Assembly (NCBI GenBank): GCA_039934475.1
Contig: JBDTMC010000062.1
Span: 1-24,000, forward strand
Origin: JBDTMC01 sp039934475
GTDB lineage: Bacteria > Acidobacteriota > Terriglobia > Bryobacterales > Bryobacteraceae
DNA: 24,000 bases
Direction of reading: 5' to 3'
The notes beneath the pieces were generated by a model. The model searched no databases, had not been told where the DNA came from, and saw nothing but the letters and a program-made list of their open reading frames with translations. The position numbers were made by a program, and so were the translations under genes. Below, piece after piece: positions 1 to 6,962 of the stretch; position 1 is the first letter of the stretch, and each line of letters begins with the position of its first letter.

Positions 1-296
1 GGCCAATGCTCTTTCTTCTGGACGAAGTGCTGCACGGCACCAATTCCCACGACCGGCGCATTGGAGCGGGCGCGGTGCTGCATTCCCTTGTAGCGAGGGG
101 CGCCATCGGCCTTGCCACCACGCACGATTTGGCGCTGGCGAGCATTGCCGGCGAGTTGGAGCCGCGCGCCGCCAACGTCCACTTCGAAGACGAGATCCGC
201 GATGGCCAAATCACGTTCGACTACCGCATGCGGCCAGGAGTGGTGACGAAGAGCAATGCGCTGGAGCTGATGCGTTCGGTGGGTCTCGACGTGTAA
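1..296 (+). CDS. MutS-family DNA-binding ATPase, C-terminal fragment
   Basis: This is the 3' end of a gene that begins before the window; reading starts at base 3. The visible part is the end of a MutS-type ATPase domain (domain V). The Walker B stretch LFLLDEVLHGTNS is followed by a DRRIG segment, then the switch motif ATTHD and a closing beta region. LDE...GTNS with TTHD is the family hallmark and is found in both MutS1 and MutS2-like proteins. A short tail after the ATPase, with no extra C-terminal domain such as Smr, suggests one of the compact MutS-like ATPases common in soil bacteria rather than canonical MutS or MutS2. The specific role (mismatch repair or otherwise) cannot be decided from the fragment. 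The next gene starts 11 bases downstream, so the two may be co-transcribed. Confidence 0.85.
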   Translation, partial: PMLFLLDEVLHGTNSHDRRIGAGAVLHSLVARGAIGLATTHDLALASIAGELEPRAANVHFEDEIRDGQITFDYRMRPGVVTKSNALELMRSVGLDV

Positions 297-307
297 GCTG
301 GCAGTTC

Positions 308-1696
308 ATGCTACGCACAATCCTACTTTTCCTGATGGCCTGTGGAGCAGCCATCGCGGCCGGTCCTGTGTACGTCGTGCTGTGGTTCGACACAGAGGAT
401 TACGTCTTGCCCGCATCCGACGATGCGGCGCTGCGGATCGCCACCGACCTGACGCGATTGGGTGTCCGAGCGACATTCAAAGTGGTGGGCGAGAAGGCTC
501 GCGTGCTGGAATCGCGAGGCCGGTTCGATGTAATTCGCGCACTTTCGCGGCACGATATCGGGTATCACGCGGAGAGGCACAGCATGCCGCCGACGCAGGC
601 GCTGTATTTGAGAGAGCTAGGGTACCGGGAAGGCGCAGCCGAGTTCGAACGGCGCGAGGGCCAGGGCGTGAAGGACATCCGGCGCATCTTCGGCGTGACG
701 CCTTCCTGCTATGGGCAGCCCGGATCGTCGTGGGGTCCGCAATCCAGTCTGGCACTGCGGCATATGGGCATCCCGGTTTACCTGGACTCGGGGGATCAGG
801 TCGGCATTCGGGAGCGGCCAGTGTGGTTCGGCGGCATCTTGAACGCCTACAGCTTGGGCCATTTCGTGCTGCGCGCTCCTTTAGATGATGAAGGCAAGTT
901 GGAGGAGGCGTTCCGGCAGTTTGACGCCGCTGCGGCGGAGTTGCGAAACGCTCCTGGTGGTGTCATCAGCATCTACTACCATCCGACGGAATTCCTCACC
1001 ACGGAGTTTTGGGACGCAGTGAATTTTTCGCACGGGAAATATGCGGACCGGTCGCAATGGGTGATGCCACATCAGCGGACGCCGGAGGCAGCCGAACGCG
1101 CTTTCCGAATTCTCAGCCGGTACGTGGAGCGTTTGAAGCAGTCGCCGGATGTTCGTTTTGTCACGGCGCGTGAATTGCCGCAGTTGTACCAATCGCCTAC
1201 TCCTCCGGCCCTCGACAAAGCGGTGGCTGCGGCGCACTTGTCTCGTGGGATCACCTTTCTCGAAACCGATTCGGGTGTGTGGTCAGCTAGCGATCTGTTA
1301 CAAGTGTTACTAAGTATGGATCCCCAGACTGTAGAAGGGCCGGACGCTAAGAAGGGGAGCACGTGGCCCGGCGGTCCCATTCCGCGAGCCGCTTTTGAAA
1401 GGACCAAGACGGATGCCGCGGGCTACATCCGATACCACCGGGCACTGCCGTCGTCGGTGTGGGTGGACTCATGGCAACTCTCGCTCGCCGATTTCGCGGC
1501 GACGCTGGCTGGGGACGAGGGCAAGACGGGAGAGGTGGCGGTACGAGCCGGGTCGCTCGATTTCGAGGGCTACGTTTCGAAAAACGCCGCAAAATCCTTT
1601 GATTGGCCGATCCATCCAGTGGGGTTCGCGCCGGTTGAATTACTCGACATGGCGCGGCTGCAGGCTTGGACCTTGAAGCCGGCAAAACTGCGCTAA
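308..1696 (+). CDS. Secreted NodB-type polysaccharide deacetylase-like protein
   Basis: A 462-residue protein with a Sec-type signal peptide (hydrophobic residues about 4-18, AxA-like cleavage). Residues about 20-290 resemble a NodB carbohydrate esterase domain. FDTED at 27-31 supplies the motif 1 aspartates, H87 and H91 in a HAERH segment match the metal-binding H-x3-H of motif 2, YGQPGSSWG at 135-143 matches motif 3, and YYHPTEF at 223-229 gives the late catalytic histidine. The family removes acetyl or related groups from cell-wall or surface polysaccharides using a divalent metal. The C-terminal 150 residues are not part of NodB. They contain a segment at 374-401 (…RALPSSVWVDS…LADFAATLA) that resembles pseudomurein-binding-repeat-like modules, so a wall- or glycan-binding tail is possible. 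The start is the ATG 11 bases after the MutS-like stop. The substrate is unknown. Confidence 0.75.
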   Translation: MLRTILLFLMACGAAIAAGPVYVVLWFDTEDYVLPASDDAALRIATDLTRLGVRATFKVVGEKARVLESRGRFDVIRALSRHDIGYHAERHSMPPTQALYLRELGYREGAAEFERREGQGVKDIRRIFGVTPSCYGQPGSSWGPQSSLALRHMGIPVYLDSGDQVGIRERPVWFGGILNAYSLGHFVLRAPLDDEGKLEEAFRQFDAAAAELRNAPGGVISIYYHPTEFLTTEFWDAVNFSHGKYADRSQWVMPHQRTPEAAERAFRILSRYVERLKQSPDVRFVTARELPQLYQSPTPPALDKAVAAAHLSRGITFLETDSGVWSASDLLQVLLSMDPQTVEGPDAKKGSTWPGGPIPRAAFERTKTDAAGYIRYHRALPSSVWVDSWQLSLADFAATLAGDEGKTGEVAVRAGSLDFEGYVSKNAAKSFDWPIHPVGFAPVELLDMARLQAWTLKPAKLR

Positions 1697-1840
1697 ACAG
1701 TTTTCAGAAGGTCTTTACACAATTTTATATTCCGCGCAATCGATTGATTACAATAGGCTTATAAGAACTACACCTGTAACACACAGTTCACAATTCCAGG
1801 TTCGGTGTGCCATACTCGATGTAGAAAGATTTGTTGAGCA
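1697..1840 (+). promoter_or_regulatory. AT-rich intergenic region, probable promoter of the ATP-grasp-like gene
   Basis: This is a 144-base gap with markedly higher A+T than its surroundings, including a TTTACACAATTTTATATT stretch and a TTATAAG box near 1759-1765. Composition and position suggest a promoter. I could not place a convincing -35/-10 pair with 16-18 base spacing, so no exact site is claimed. No coding potential was seen. Confidence 0.4.
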
Positions 1841-3196
1841 ATGACGCAGTTGGGCGAAGCGATAGCCCGGTACCACAAGCTATTAGAATCGGACCGGTAT
1901 AAGAACCTGGAGTGGGCCGAGGCTCTCCGTGAACAGATGCAGATACAGCATCTGACCTCGGGCGGCAGGCCGATCTCACCGTCTCTACGGCCCCATTTTA
2001 TTACTCGACGCCAGTATACCAATCTGGTGAAGGCTGCGGAGGCGCTGTTCGGATCCATCGATCGCGTCAAGCACATGGCCCTCACCACGCCGGCTTTACT
2101 GTCGCGTATGGAGATGCTGCCGGCTGAGAAGATGCTGGCCGCACTGGACCCCGGTTACCCTTACTTTGCAGTAACCAGTTTGTTGGATACGCACCTACAC
2201 AACGGGACGCTGCACTTCACCGATTACAACGCCGATACGCCCGCTGGCGTGGCTTATGGCGAAGCTTTGGCGGACCTGTTTTTTGAAACCGAGCCGATGA
2301 AGGAGTTCCGCAAGCGCCACAAGCTGGTGCGGTTGGGCGGCTCCAAACAGTTTCTGAGCGCTCTGTTGAGGGCGTACAAGGAATGGGGCGGCACGCGCAG
2401 CCCGAACATCGCGATTGTGGAGTTCCGGCAGCCGTTCCAGGCGGCGGAGTCCACCGAGTTCCTGCTGCTGAAGGAGTACTTCGCGGCGCAGGGGCATCCC
2501 ACAGAAGTGGTTTCGCCGGAACAGTTGGAATACCGTAACGGCATCCTGCGCCGCGGCGACTTCGTGATCGATATCGTCTATCGCCGCATCAAGGCGCAAG
2601 AGTTCCTGGTGCGCTTCGACCTCTCACATCCCCTGGTGCGCGCGTACCGTGACGGCAAGGTTTGTGTTGTAAACAGCTTCCGTTCCGAGTTGGCGGAGAA
2701 GAAGGCGATCTTCGCGTTATTGACCGATGAGACGGTGACGGCATCGCTACCGCTGGCCGAACGCCGGGCGATTCGCGAGTTCATTCCGTGGACGCGCGTC
2801 GTGCAGGCCACCAAGACCACCTATCGCGAAGAACACATCGATCTGCTCGAGTTCATTCTCAAGAACCGCGAGAAGCTGGTATTGAAGCCGAATGACTCGT
2901 CGGCCGATCAGCCCTCGTTCCGCGGATGGGAAAGCGACGATTCCGGATGGGAGCGGGCCATCAAAGCGGCTACTCGCACGCCGTATGTGGTTCAGGAGCG
3001 AGTGGCTGCGATTTCGGAACCGTTCCCGATCTACCGTTACGGCGAAGTGGAGATGCGGGAGATGAACATCGACGTTCATCCACATGCGTTTCTAGGCAAG
3101 GTTCACGGGGCATCGACCTGGTTAACGCCGGCGGATCCGGGGAACTTCTCTTCGCTGAGCGGTCTGGCGCCGACTTATCTTCTCGAGTCGAAGTAA
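1841..3196 (+). CDS. Circularly permuted ATP-grasp-like protein
   Basis: A 451-residue cytosolic protein without signal peptide or membrane segments. The C-terminal half has the order typical of circularly permuted ATP-grasp ligases related to glutathionylspermidine synthase. A VNSFRSELAEKKAIFALLTDE segment lies at about 272-292, followed by a basic/aromatic region (REFIPWTRVV), the lysine strand LVLKPNDSSADQPSFRGWE, and YVVQERV (adenine-binding and hinge region). The end (FLGKVHGASTW…NFSSLSGLAP) matches the position where the family places its phosphate-binding RxS/N region. ATP-grasp enzymes join a carboxylate to an amine or thiol via an acyl-phosphate. The substrate is unknown, and the usual neighbours of this class (alpha-E and transglutaminase-like genes) are not in the window. 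It has its own upstream AT-rich region and looks monocistronic. Confidence 0.6.
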   Translation: MTQLGEAIARYHKLLESDRYKNLEWAEALREQMQIQHLTSGGRPISPSLRPHFITRRQYTNLVKAAEALFGSIDRVKHMALTTPALLSRMEMLPAEKMLAALDPGYPYFAVTSLLDTHLHNGTLHFTDYNADTPAGVAYGEALADLFFETEPMKEFRKRHKLVRLGGSKQFLSALLRAYKEWGGTRSPNIAIVEFRQPFQAAESTEFLLLKEYFAAQGHPTEVVSPEQLEYRNGILRRGDFVIDIVYRRIKAQEFLVRFDLSHPLVRAYRDGKVCVVNSFRSELAEKKAIFALLTDETVTASLPLAERRAIREFIPWTRVVQATKTTYREEHIDLLEFILKNREKLVLKPNDSSADQPSFRGWESDDSGWERAIKAATRTPYVVQERVAAISEPFPIYRYGEVEMREMNIDVHPHAFLGKVHGASTWLTPADPGNFSSLSGLAPTYLLESK

Positions 3197-3198
3197 CG

Positions 3199-3215
3199 GC
3201 AGGCTCGCGGCCTGC
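3199..3215. repeat. Short perfect inverted repeat after the ATP-grasp-like gene
   Basis: GCAGGC (3199-3204) and GCCTGC (3210-3215) form a 6-bp stem with a 5-base loop, two bases after the stop codon. No T-run follows, so it is at best a weak terminator or an mRNA 3'-end stabilising hairpin. Confidence 0.3.
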
Positions 3216-3283
3216 GAACGCCAGGCTTTCCGAGGGCGATGACTCGAGCACGTCGTATGTGAATACCCGCTCCGGCTCACGCA

Positions 3284-3508
3284 TTGATAGAATGCCGGCG
3301 AGTGTTCTTCCAGATTTTCAGCGAGATTGTTGACGTTGAGACTTTCGCTTCCGGGAGTGGGATCCGTGAGCTTCCGCGCCTTCGGAAACTATATGGGAAA
3401 GGCCGATGGCGGAAGCGCAAGGGCATCGCGCGCACAGTGGAACTTCATTGGTATGAAGCCTCCGGCATAGCCAAGAAGGAATTCAAGATTAAGCGCTTTC
3501 TGGAGTAG
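3284..3508 (+). CDS. Small conserved-looking protein, first of a two-gene pair
   Basis: A basic protein of up to 74 residues. The core, from about residue 18, reads like a compact domain: FASGSGIREL, a segment rich in R/K and W (GKGRWRKRKGIA), then ELHWYEASGIAKKEFKIKR at the C-terminus. I recall similar small proteins in cyanobacteria and acidobacteria but cannot name a family or function. The start is uncertain: ATG 3284 and GTG 3302 are both in frame and neither has a clear ribosome binding site. It ends only 3 bases before the next ATG, so the two small genes are almost certainly co-transcribed and may be partners. A toxin-antitoxin-like arrangement is possible but unproven. Confidence 0.6.
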   Translation: MIECRRVFFQIFSEIVDVETFASGSGIRELPRLRKLYGKGRWRKRKGIARTVELHWYEASGIAKKEFKIKRFLE

Positions 3509-3511
3509 AGC

Positions 3512-3748
3512 ATGCCAACTAGAAGGGCGAAAGCCCAGGGATTTGCCGTGTGTTTGCGCAATGTTGGATATAGCGCTTCGCTGGAAATTCGGAAGTTATA
3601 CCCCGTTCTAGACGATCCCGACGCTGAGGCGAACGATCTCATTCGAGTCGTTGATGAATCGGGTGAGGATTACGTGTATCCGGCTCGCCTATTTCAGAAA
3701 TTGACTTTGCCCGCCGAAGTTCAACGTGCGTTACGTCTAGCGTCGTAA
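3512..3748 (+). CDS. Small conserved-looking protein, second of a two-gene pair
   Basis: A 78-residue protein starting 3 bases after the stop of the preceding small gene. It reads as a small beta-rich domain: FAVCLRNVGYSASLEIRKLY, then a segment containing DDPDAEANDLIRVVDESGEDYVYP, and a closing helix (LPAEVQRALRLAS). The …LIRVxDESGEDYxYP pattern is one I associate with short conserved hypothetical proteins, frequently beside a small basic partner like the upstream gene. There is no catalytic motif, signal peptide or membrane segment. A 9-bp stem hairpin follows five bases after its stop codon and probably ends the transcript. Function unknown. Confidence 0.7.
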   Translation: MPTRRAKAQGFAVCLRNVGYSASLEIRKLYPVLDDPDAEANDLIRVVDESGEDYVYPARLFQKLTLPAEVQRALRLAS

Positions 3749-3752
3749 CCTT

Positions 3753-3776
3753 GCCCTGCCGCCGTTACGGCAGGGC
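3753..3776. terminator. Hairpin between convergent genes, probable bidirectional terminator
   Basis: A perfect 9-bp inverted repeat, GCCCTGCCG (3753-3761) and CGGCAGGGC (3768-3776), has a six-base loop. It is followed on the + strand by a pyrimidine-rich stretch (TGTCTTCTTC). It lies between the stops of two convergent genes at 3748 and 3792, the usual place for a shared terminator. The T-tract is imperfect. Confidence 0.7.
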
Positions 3777-3791
3777 TGTCTTCTTCACTCA

Positions 3792-4832
3792 CTAGACAGT
3801 GGCCGTCATGGCCTTCATATTCAGTTCGGCGTAGCGGAGAGCGCCGCGGGCGACGGCGTTGATGGGATCGCGGGCGATGCGGATGCCGGCGACTTCAAAT
3901 GGCCAATCCACGCGGCGGAACAGTGTCTCAAAAACCGACAGGAAGCCTTGCGGCAGCACGGTTCCACCGGCCAGAACGACCTGGATCGGCTGGCGCATCC
4001 GAGGAATGTCGGTGGAGTCGCGCAGCACTGAAGCCAAGCTGTCTACCACGGTGTTGATGAGGTCGATATAGAAGACGCGGAGCGTGCGCGAGATCTCATC
4101 GCTATCTTCGGTGGTGACGAGAGAGAAGCCTGTCTCCTTGGCGATGCGGACGCGGCTGGCCATCTCGTTCAATACGGAAGCGGTATTGGCGTCGATGAGA
4201 TCGCCGCCCACTGGAATGCTGAAATCGAGAACCGGTACGGAGAGATAGTTCAACGCCACATTGCACAAGCCGGCGCCGAAACTGATAGCAAGGCCGGTGT
4301 AATTAGTGTCGACGAGTTCGGCGTACACTACCGCTTCGCCTTCCTTCATGGGGCGCGCGGTATAACCGAGTTTGGCGAAGACTTCACTGAGGCGCACATC
4401 GTGGTTAGTCAACTGTGCTCGCGTCGGGTAGCCATCGCTTCTGGAACTGCGGCTGGGAACCGTGTAGCAGATTGTGCCGCCGGGTGAATTGCCGTTCCCA
4501 TTCCCACCGCTGATCATCGAACTGAGCATGTGGCTAAGCACCAGCAGCCCGGACGGTTCGTTCGGGTTCAAGCAGCCATTGGCCATGGGGCGACGGATTT
4601 CCGAATGGAACAGATCGGCGAAGGTCATACACGATTGGCCGAGGGCATAGAGGTTCCGGCCCGATCGTACATAGGGGAGTTTGCTGATCTCGAGGCTCGA
4701 GGAAACCGCAGGGATGTCCGGCAGTTCAATGAAGCCGTTAATATCGAATGTAACTTGTGGGTCGCCACCTGTTCCGCGGGCGACCACCAGCCGGCTGGTG
4801 CCCACGTCCACTCCAACAAAAGTCTGGTTCAT
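3792..4832 (-). CDS. Actin-like ATPase (MreB/ParM/MamK superfamily)
   Basis: A 346-residue protein with the five-part actin/Hsp70 ATPase signature. Phosphate-1 is VGVDVGTSRLVVA at 6-18, the connect-1 acidic motif is EGEAVVYA at 164-171, phosphate-2 is ISFGAGLCNVAL at 183-194, the adenosine motif is VVLAGGTVLPQGF at 285-297, and the closing RDPINAVARGAL (321-332) resembles the MreB ending. Such proteins polymerise into ATP-dependent filaments that position cell-wall synthesis, plasmids or organelles. This one is not close enough to MreB, FtsA, ParM or MamK to be assigned. The start is the ATG at 4832, preceded by AAAGAGAGACGAC as a plausible ribosome binding site; an in-frame extension to 5054 lies inside the upstream gene and is not protein-like. 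It is last in a three-gene minus-strand group, 25 bases after the zinc-ribbon/methyltransferase-like gene. Confidence 0.75.
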   Translation of the reverse strand: MNQTFVGVDVGTSRLVVARGTGGDPQVTFDINGFIELPDIPAVSSSLEISKLPYVRSGRNLYALGQSCMTFADLFHSEIRRPMANGCLNPNEPSGLLVLSHMLSSMISGGNGNGNSPGGTICYTVPSRSSRSDGYPTRAQLTNHDVRLSEVFAKLGYTARPMKEGEAVVYAELVDTNYTGLAISFGAGLCNVALNYLSVPVLDFSIPVGGDLIDANTASVLNEMASRVRIAKETGFSLVTTEDSDEISRTLRVFYIDLINTVVDSLASVLRDSTDIPRMRQPIQVVLAGGTVLPQGFLSVFETLFRRVDWPFEVAGIRIARDPINAVARGALRYAELNMKAMTATV

Positions 4833-4857
4833 GTCGTCTCTCTTTGTCCTTGCCACG

Positions 4858-5937
4858 TCAATTTGACTCGCTAAATCCGATCGCGCACCGGGTGGTCTGC
4901 ATGAGCGTGCACGACCCCCAGGCCAACATCCTGGCAGCAGTCTGGAGCCATCCACCGCCGCCAGCGGCCACCGGTGAAAGAAAATCCGAGGGGCTGGCGC
5001 CATTCGCCGCCCGATCCACGCGAAAGCCCGATTTCGCGAGGATCTTCCGCACATGCGCCGCGCGGTAACAGAAGCGCTGTTCCGGCAAATGAATGCCCGG
5101 CCAGTACCCGCCCATCATGAGGGCGCGCCAGCGGGAGGCGTCCGCAAATTCAATAAACAGCTTGGCCTGAGGCCGCAGCAACGAATGCAGGGCGGCGAGG
5201 GCCAAGTGGGGTTGAGCGAATGTCTCCAAGGCCAGAAACAGTACCGCGCCATCGAGGCTTTCCGGTTTCAGCGTGTCCGTCTCCAACGCCAGAGACAGCA
5301 GCATGGAGGAGCAAAGGCGCACCACTGAAACCGACTGCTCCTGGAGGCCGCCATCCTCAAACGTCGGCGTTCCAGAAACGACGAGTAGTCTTCTACGGGA
5401 ACGGTCGGGAAAAGTGACGCGCAAGAGGGCCCGGAGCCATTCCGATCGCGCCCGTTGGATGTTGCAGCGCCAAGGCGAGGAAGCGGACGGGCCAGGGTCC
5501 ATGAGTGCTCTGCCGCTGTGCATCCGGAGTAGTCCACACACAGGACAGCGCCGCCAGTTGGAGGCGGACGCCGGTGCTGTAACCCAGTGAACGACGTCGA
5601 AACATACGGGGCAGAAATCCGCGTGAGTTTTGGGTAAACCTCGTAACGTGTCCAGCACCCTTTGCGAGCTACCGGCATCGTGGGTCTTACGAGTCATCAG
5701 TGGCTTGAGCGTCACGGCCCCATTGGGCCGGAAAACGGCAGGGACGTGAATGACGGGTGGGGTCACCACCGGAGGCGGCGGAGGCGCCACCTCTTCGGGC
5801 GTCGCTAAGGCGTCAGACAGCTGAGAGATGAGAACCGACAGCGACCGCTGCTCCCACGAAGACCGGCCCTTCTGCGGACCGGCAGTACGGTGGACTCGCA
5901 AAACTGAATCGAGCGTGTTTTGGCTGCAAGGAGGCAC
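4858..5937 (-). CDS. Zinc-ribbon and methyltransferase-like protein, SAM motif degenerate
   Basis: Up to 359 residues. Residues 50-75 are proline-rich (APPPPPVVTPP), a likely flexible linker. Two CPVC knuckles (C109/C112 and C131/C134, 18 residues apart) predict a zinc ribbon. Residues about 180-330 follow the outline of methyltransferase family 23: LLRPQAKLFIEFADASRW, GGYWPGIHLPEQRF (equivalent of the common W-x3-H-x-P-x-H region), then ILAKSGFRV. The place where the glycine-rich SAM loop should be reads LLVVSGTPTFEDGG, without a DxGxGxG motif, so catalysis is doubtful. The start is uncertain: GTG 5937 lacks a ribosome binding site, and ATG 5697 would drop the proline-rich part. It sits between the Wzt-like gene and the actin-like gene in the same orientation, which suggests a shared process. 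Confidence 0.6.
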   Translation of the reverse strand: MPPCSQNTLDSVLRVHRTAGPQKGRSSWEQRSLSVLISQLSDALATPEEVAPPPPPVVTPPVIHVPAVFRPNGAVTLKPLMTRKTHDAGSSQRVLDTLRGLPKTHADFCPVCFDVVHWVTAPASASNWRRCPVCGLLRMHSGRALMDPGPSASSPWRCNIQRARSEWLRALLRVTFPDRSRRRLLVVSGTPTFEDGGLQEQSVSVVRLCSSMLLSLALETDTLKPESLDGAVLFLALETFAQPHLALAALHSLLRPQAKLFIEFADASRWRALMMGGYWPGIHLPEQRFCYRAAHVRKILAKSGFRVDRAANGASPSDFLSPVAAGGGGWLQTAARMLAWGSCTLMQTTRCAIGFSESN

Positions 5938-6032
5938 GATGAGATCGGACAGCCCGGCAAACTAAAATGCCATCCGATGTAAAGAGTGGACTCAGGGCGG
6001 GGCTTATCTCCGAACTTTAGTGGCCGAGGGGG
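5938..6032 (-). other. Intergenic gap within the minus-strand group
   Basis: A 95-base stretch between the Wzt-like gene and the zinc-ribbon gene. I see no hairpin terminator and no convincing promoter in it, so the two genes may share a transcript. Confidence 0.3.
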
Positions 6033-6962
6033 TTATTCCAGACTCACTTTGGCTCGAAGGTCGGCCACACCGGCCGTGTACCGGCTGCCGGTTACCGTAA
6101 CTGCCAAAGCGTCCTCAAGCCAGTCATGCCAGGTTCCGTCAGGGTCATGGGATGCCGCGGTAAGAGTGTACTCCTGTGGGCAAAGGTCGCACGAAAAACG
6201 AAAGACGACGGTTCGAATGTCGCCGGCCTGGCAGGGGCCTAGCTTCAGCCGCTCCAATTCGGTGTTGGTTCCGTACACTTCAAAGCCAATTCGGGTGCGG
6301 AGCATGATGCCCACTACAGGATCCTCTACGGGCGCTTCGAATTGCACCCGGACGCGAACCGCGGCCGGGGCGCCGCCCTGCCAGACCATGGCGGGACGAT
6401 CGCCTTCACCGAGGGTTTCAATGGAGGTGAGGCGCGCCCGGCCATCGCCGCGGCGTAACGACGGGGTGAGCGGGGCGCCGATGGTGGCGCCCCAGGCGAG
6501 CAATTTTCCGGCCACGCTAGCGCGATATTTTGCAAGCACCTCGCCGGGATCCCCTTGGGCGGCGAGGGTTCCGGCCTCAATCCACCACATTTCATCCGCC
6601 ATCTGGCGCAACAACTCTTCGTCATGGGAGGCGATGAGGATGCTGATGCCGGCGCGACGCAGGCGCTCGACTTGGACGGCGGCGCGGGCGCGCACCACCG
6701 CGTCACAGCTATCCAGGGTGTAGTCGAGGAGCATGATGTCGGCAGGAGCCATCACCAGCGCCCCACCCGGCGCCAGGTAGCGCCGGCTGGCACTGCCTTC
6801 GACGACGCCGGAAACGGGCGTTTCGAGGCCCGCCGCCGCCCGCAGCAGAGTGGAGACTCCAGAGCCGCCCTCTCCAATGATTCCTGTCACCGCACCCGCC
6901 TGAGCGGTCGCGGTAAACTCGTGTAGCGGCTGCACAGTCAACCTTTGAAACGCGATAGCCAT
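6033..6962 (-). CDS. Wzt-like ABC protein with decayed ATPase core and C-terminal glycan-binding domain
   Basis: A 309-residue protein if started at ATG 6962. Residues 1-150 are ABC-ATPase-like but stripped. The P-loop is GEGGSGVST (30-38) with valine in place of the catalytic lysine. Only about 37 residues separate it from Walker B (DIMLLDYTLD, 75-84), so the Q-loop, helical subdomain and LSGGQ signature are absent, and the catalytic glutamate after Walker B is tyrosine. The H-loop (ASHDEE, H113) and the following region with GDPGEVLAKY are well kept. Residues about 172-292 match the Wzt C-terminal jelly-roll type that recognises the end of O-antigen chains (IGFEVYGTNTE; VVFRF…YTLTAASHD). 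It probably lacks ATPase activity and may act as a glycan-recognition or regulatory subunit. No TM partner gene (Wzm) is visible. An in-frame upstream ATG at 7001 would overlap the divergent gene more deeply. Confidence 0.75.
   Translation of the reverse strand: MAIAFQRLTVQPLHEFTATAQAGAVTGIIGEGGSGVSTLLRAAAGLETPVSGVVEGSASRRYLAPGGALVMAPADIMLLDYTLDSCDAVVRARAAVQVERLRRAGISILIASHDEELLRQMADEMWWIEAGTLAAQGDPGEVLAKYRASVAGKLLAWGATIGAPLTPSLRRGDGRARLTSIETLGEGDRPAMVWQGGAPAAVRVRVQFEAPVEDPVVGIMLRTRIGFEVYGTNTELERLKLGPCQAGDIRTVVFRFSCDLCPQEYTLTAASHDPDGTWHDWLEDALAVTVTGSRYTAGVADLRAKVSLE

Noticed and set aside
4833..5054. In-frame N-terminal extension of the actin-like protein
   Set aside because: It lies inside the upstream gene on the same strand, is arginine-rich and unlike actin N-termini. 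ATG 4832 has a ribosome binding site and leads directly into the phosphate-1 motif.
5986..6723. 245-codon open frame on the + strand opposite the Wzt-like gene
   Set aside because: Serine/arginine-rich translation without domain-like pattern. The opposite strand encodes recognisable ABC and Wzt motifs in this stretch, so this is a GC-rich shadow frame.
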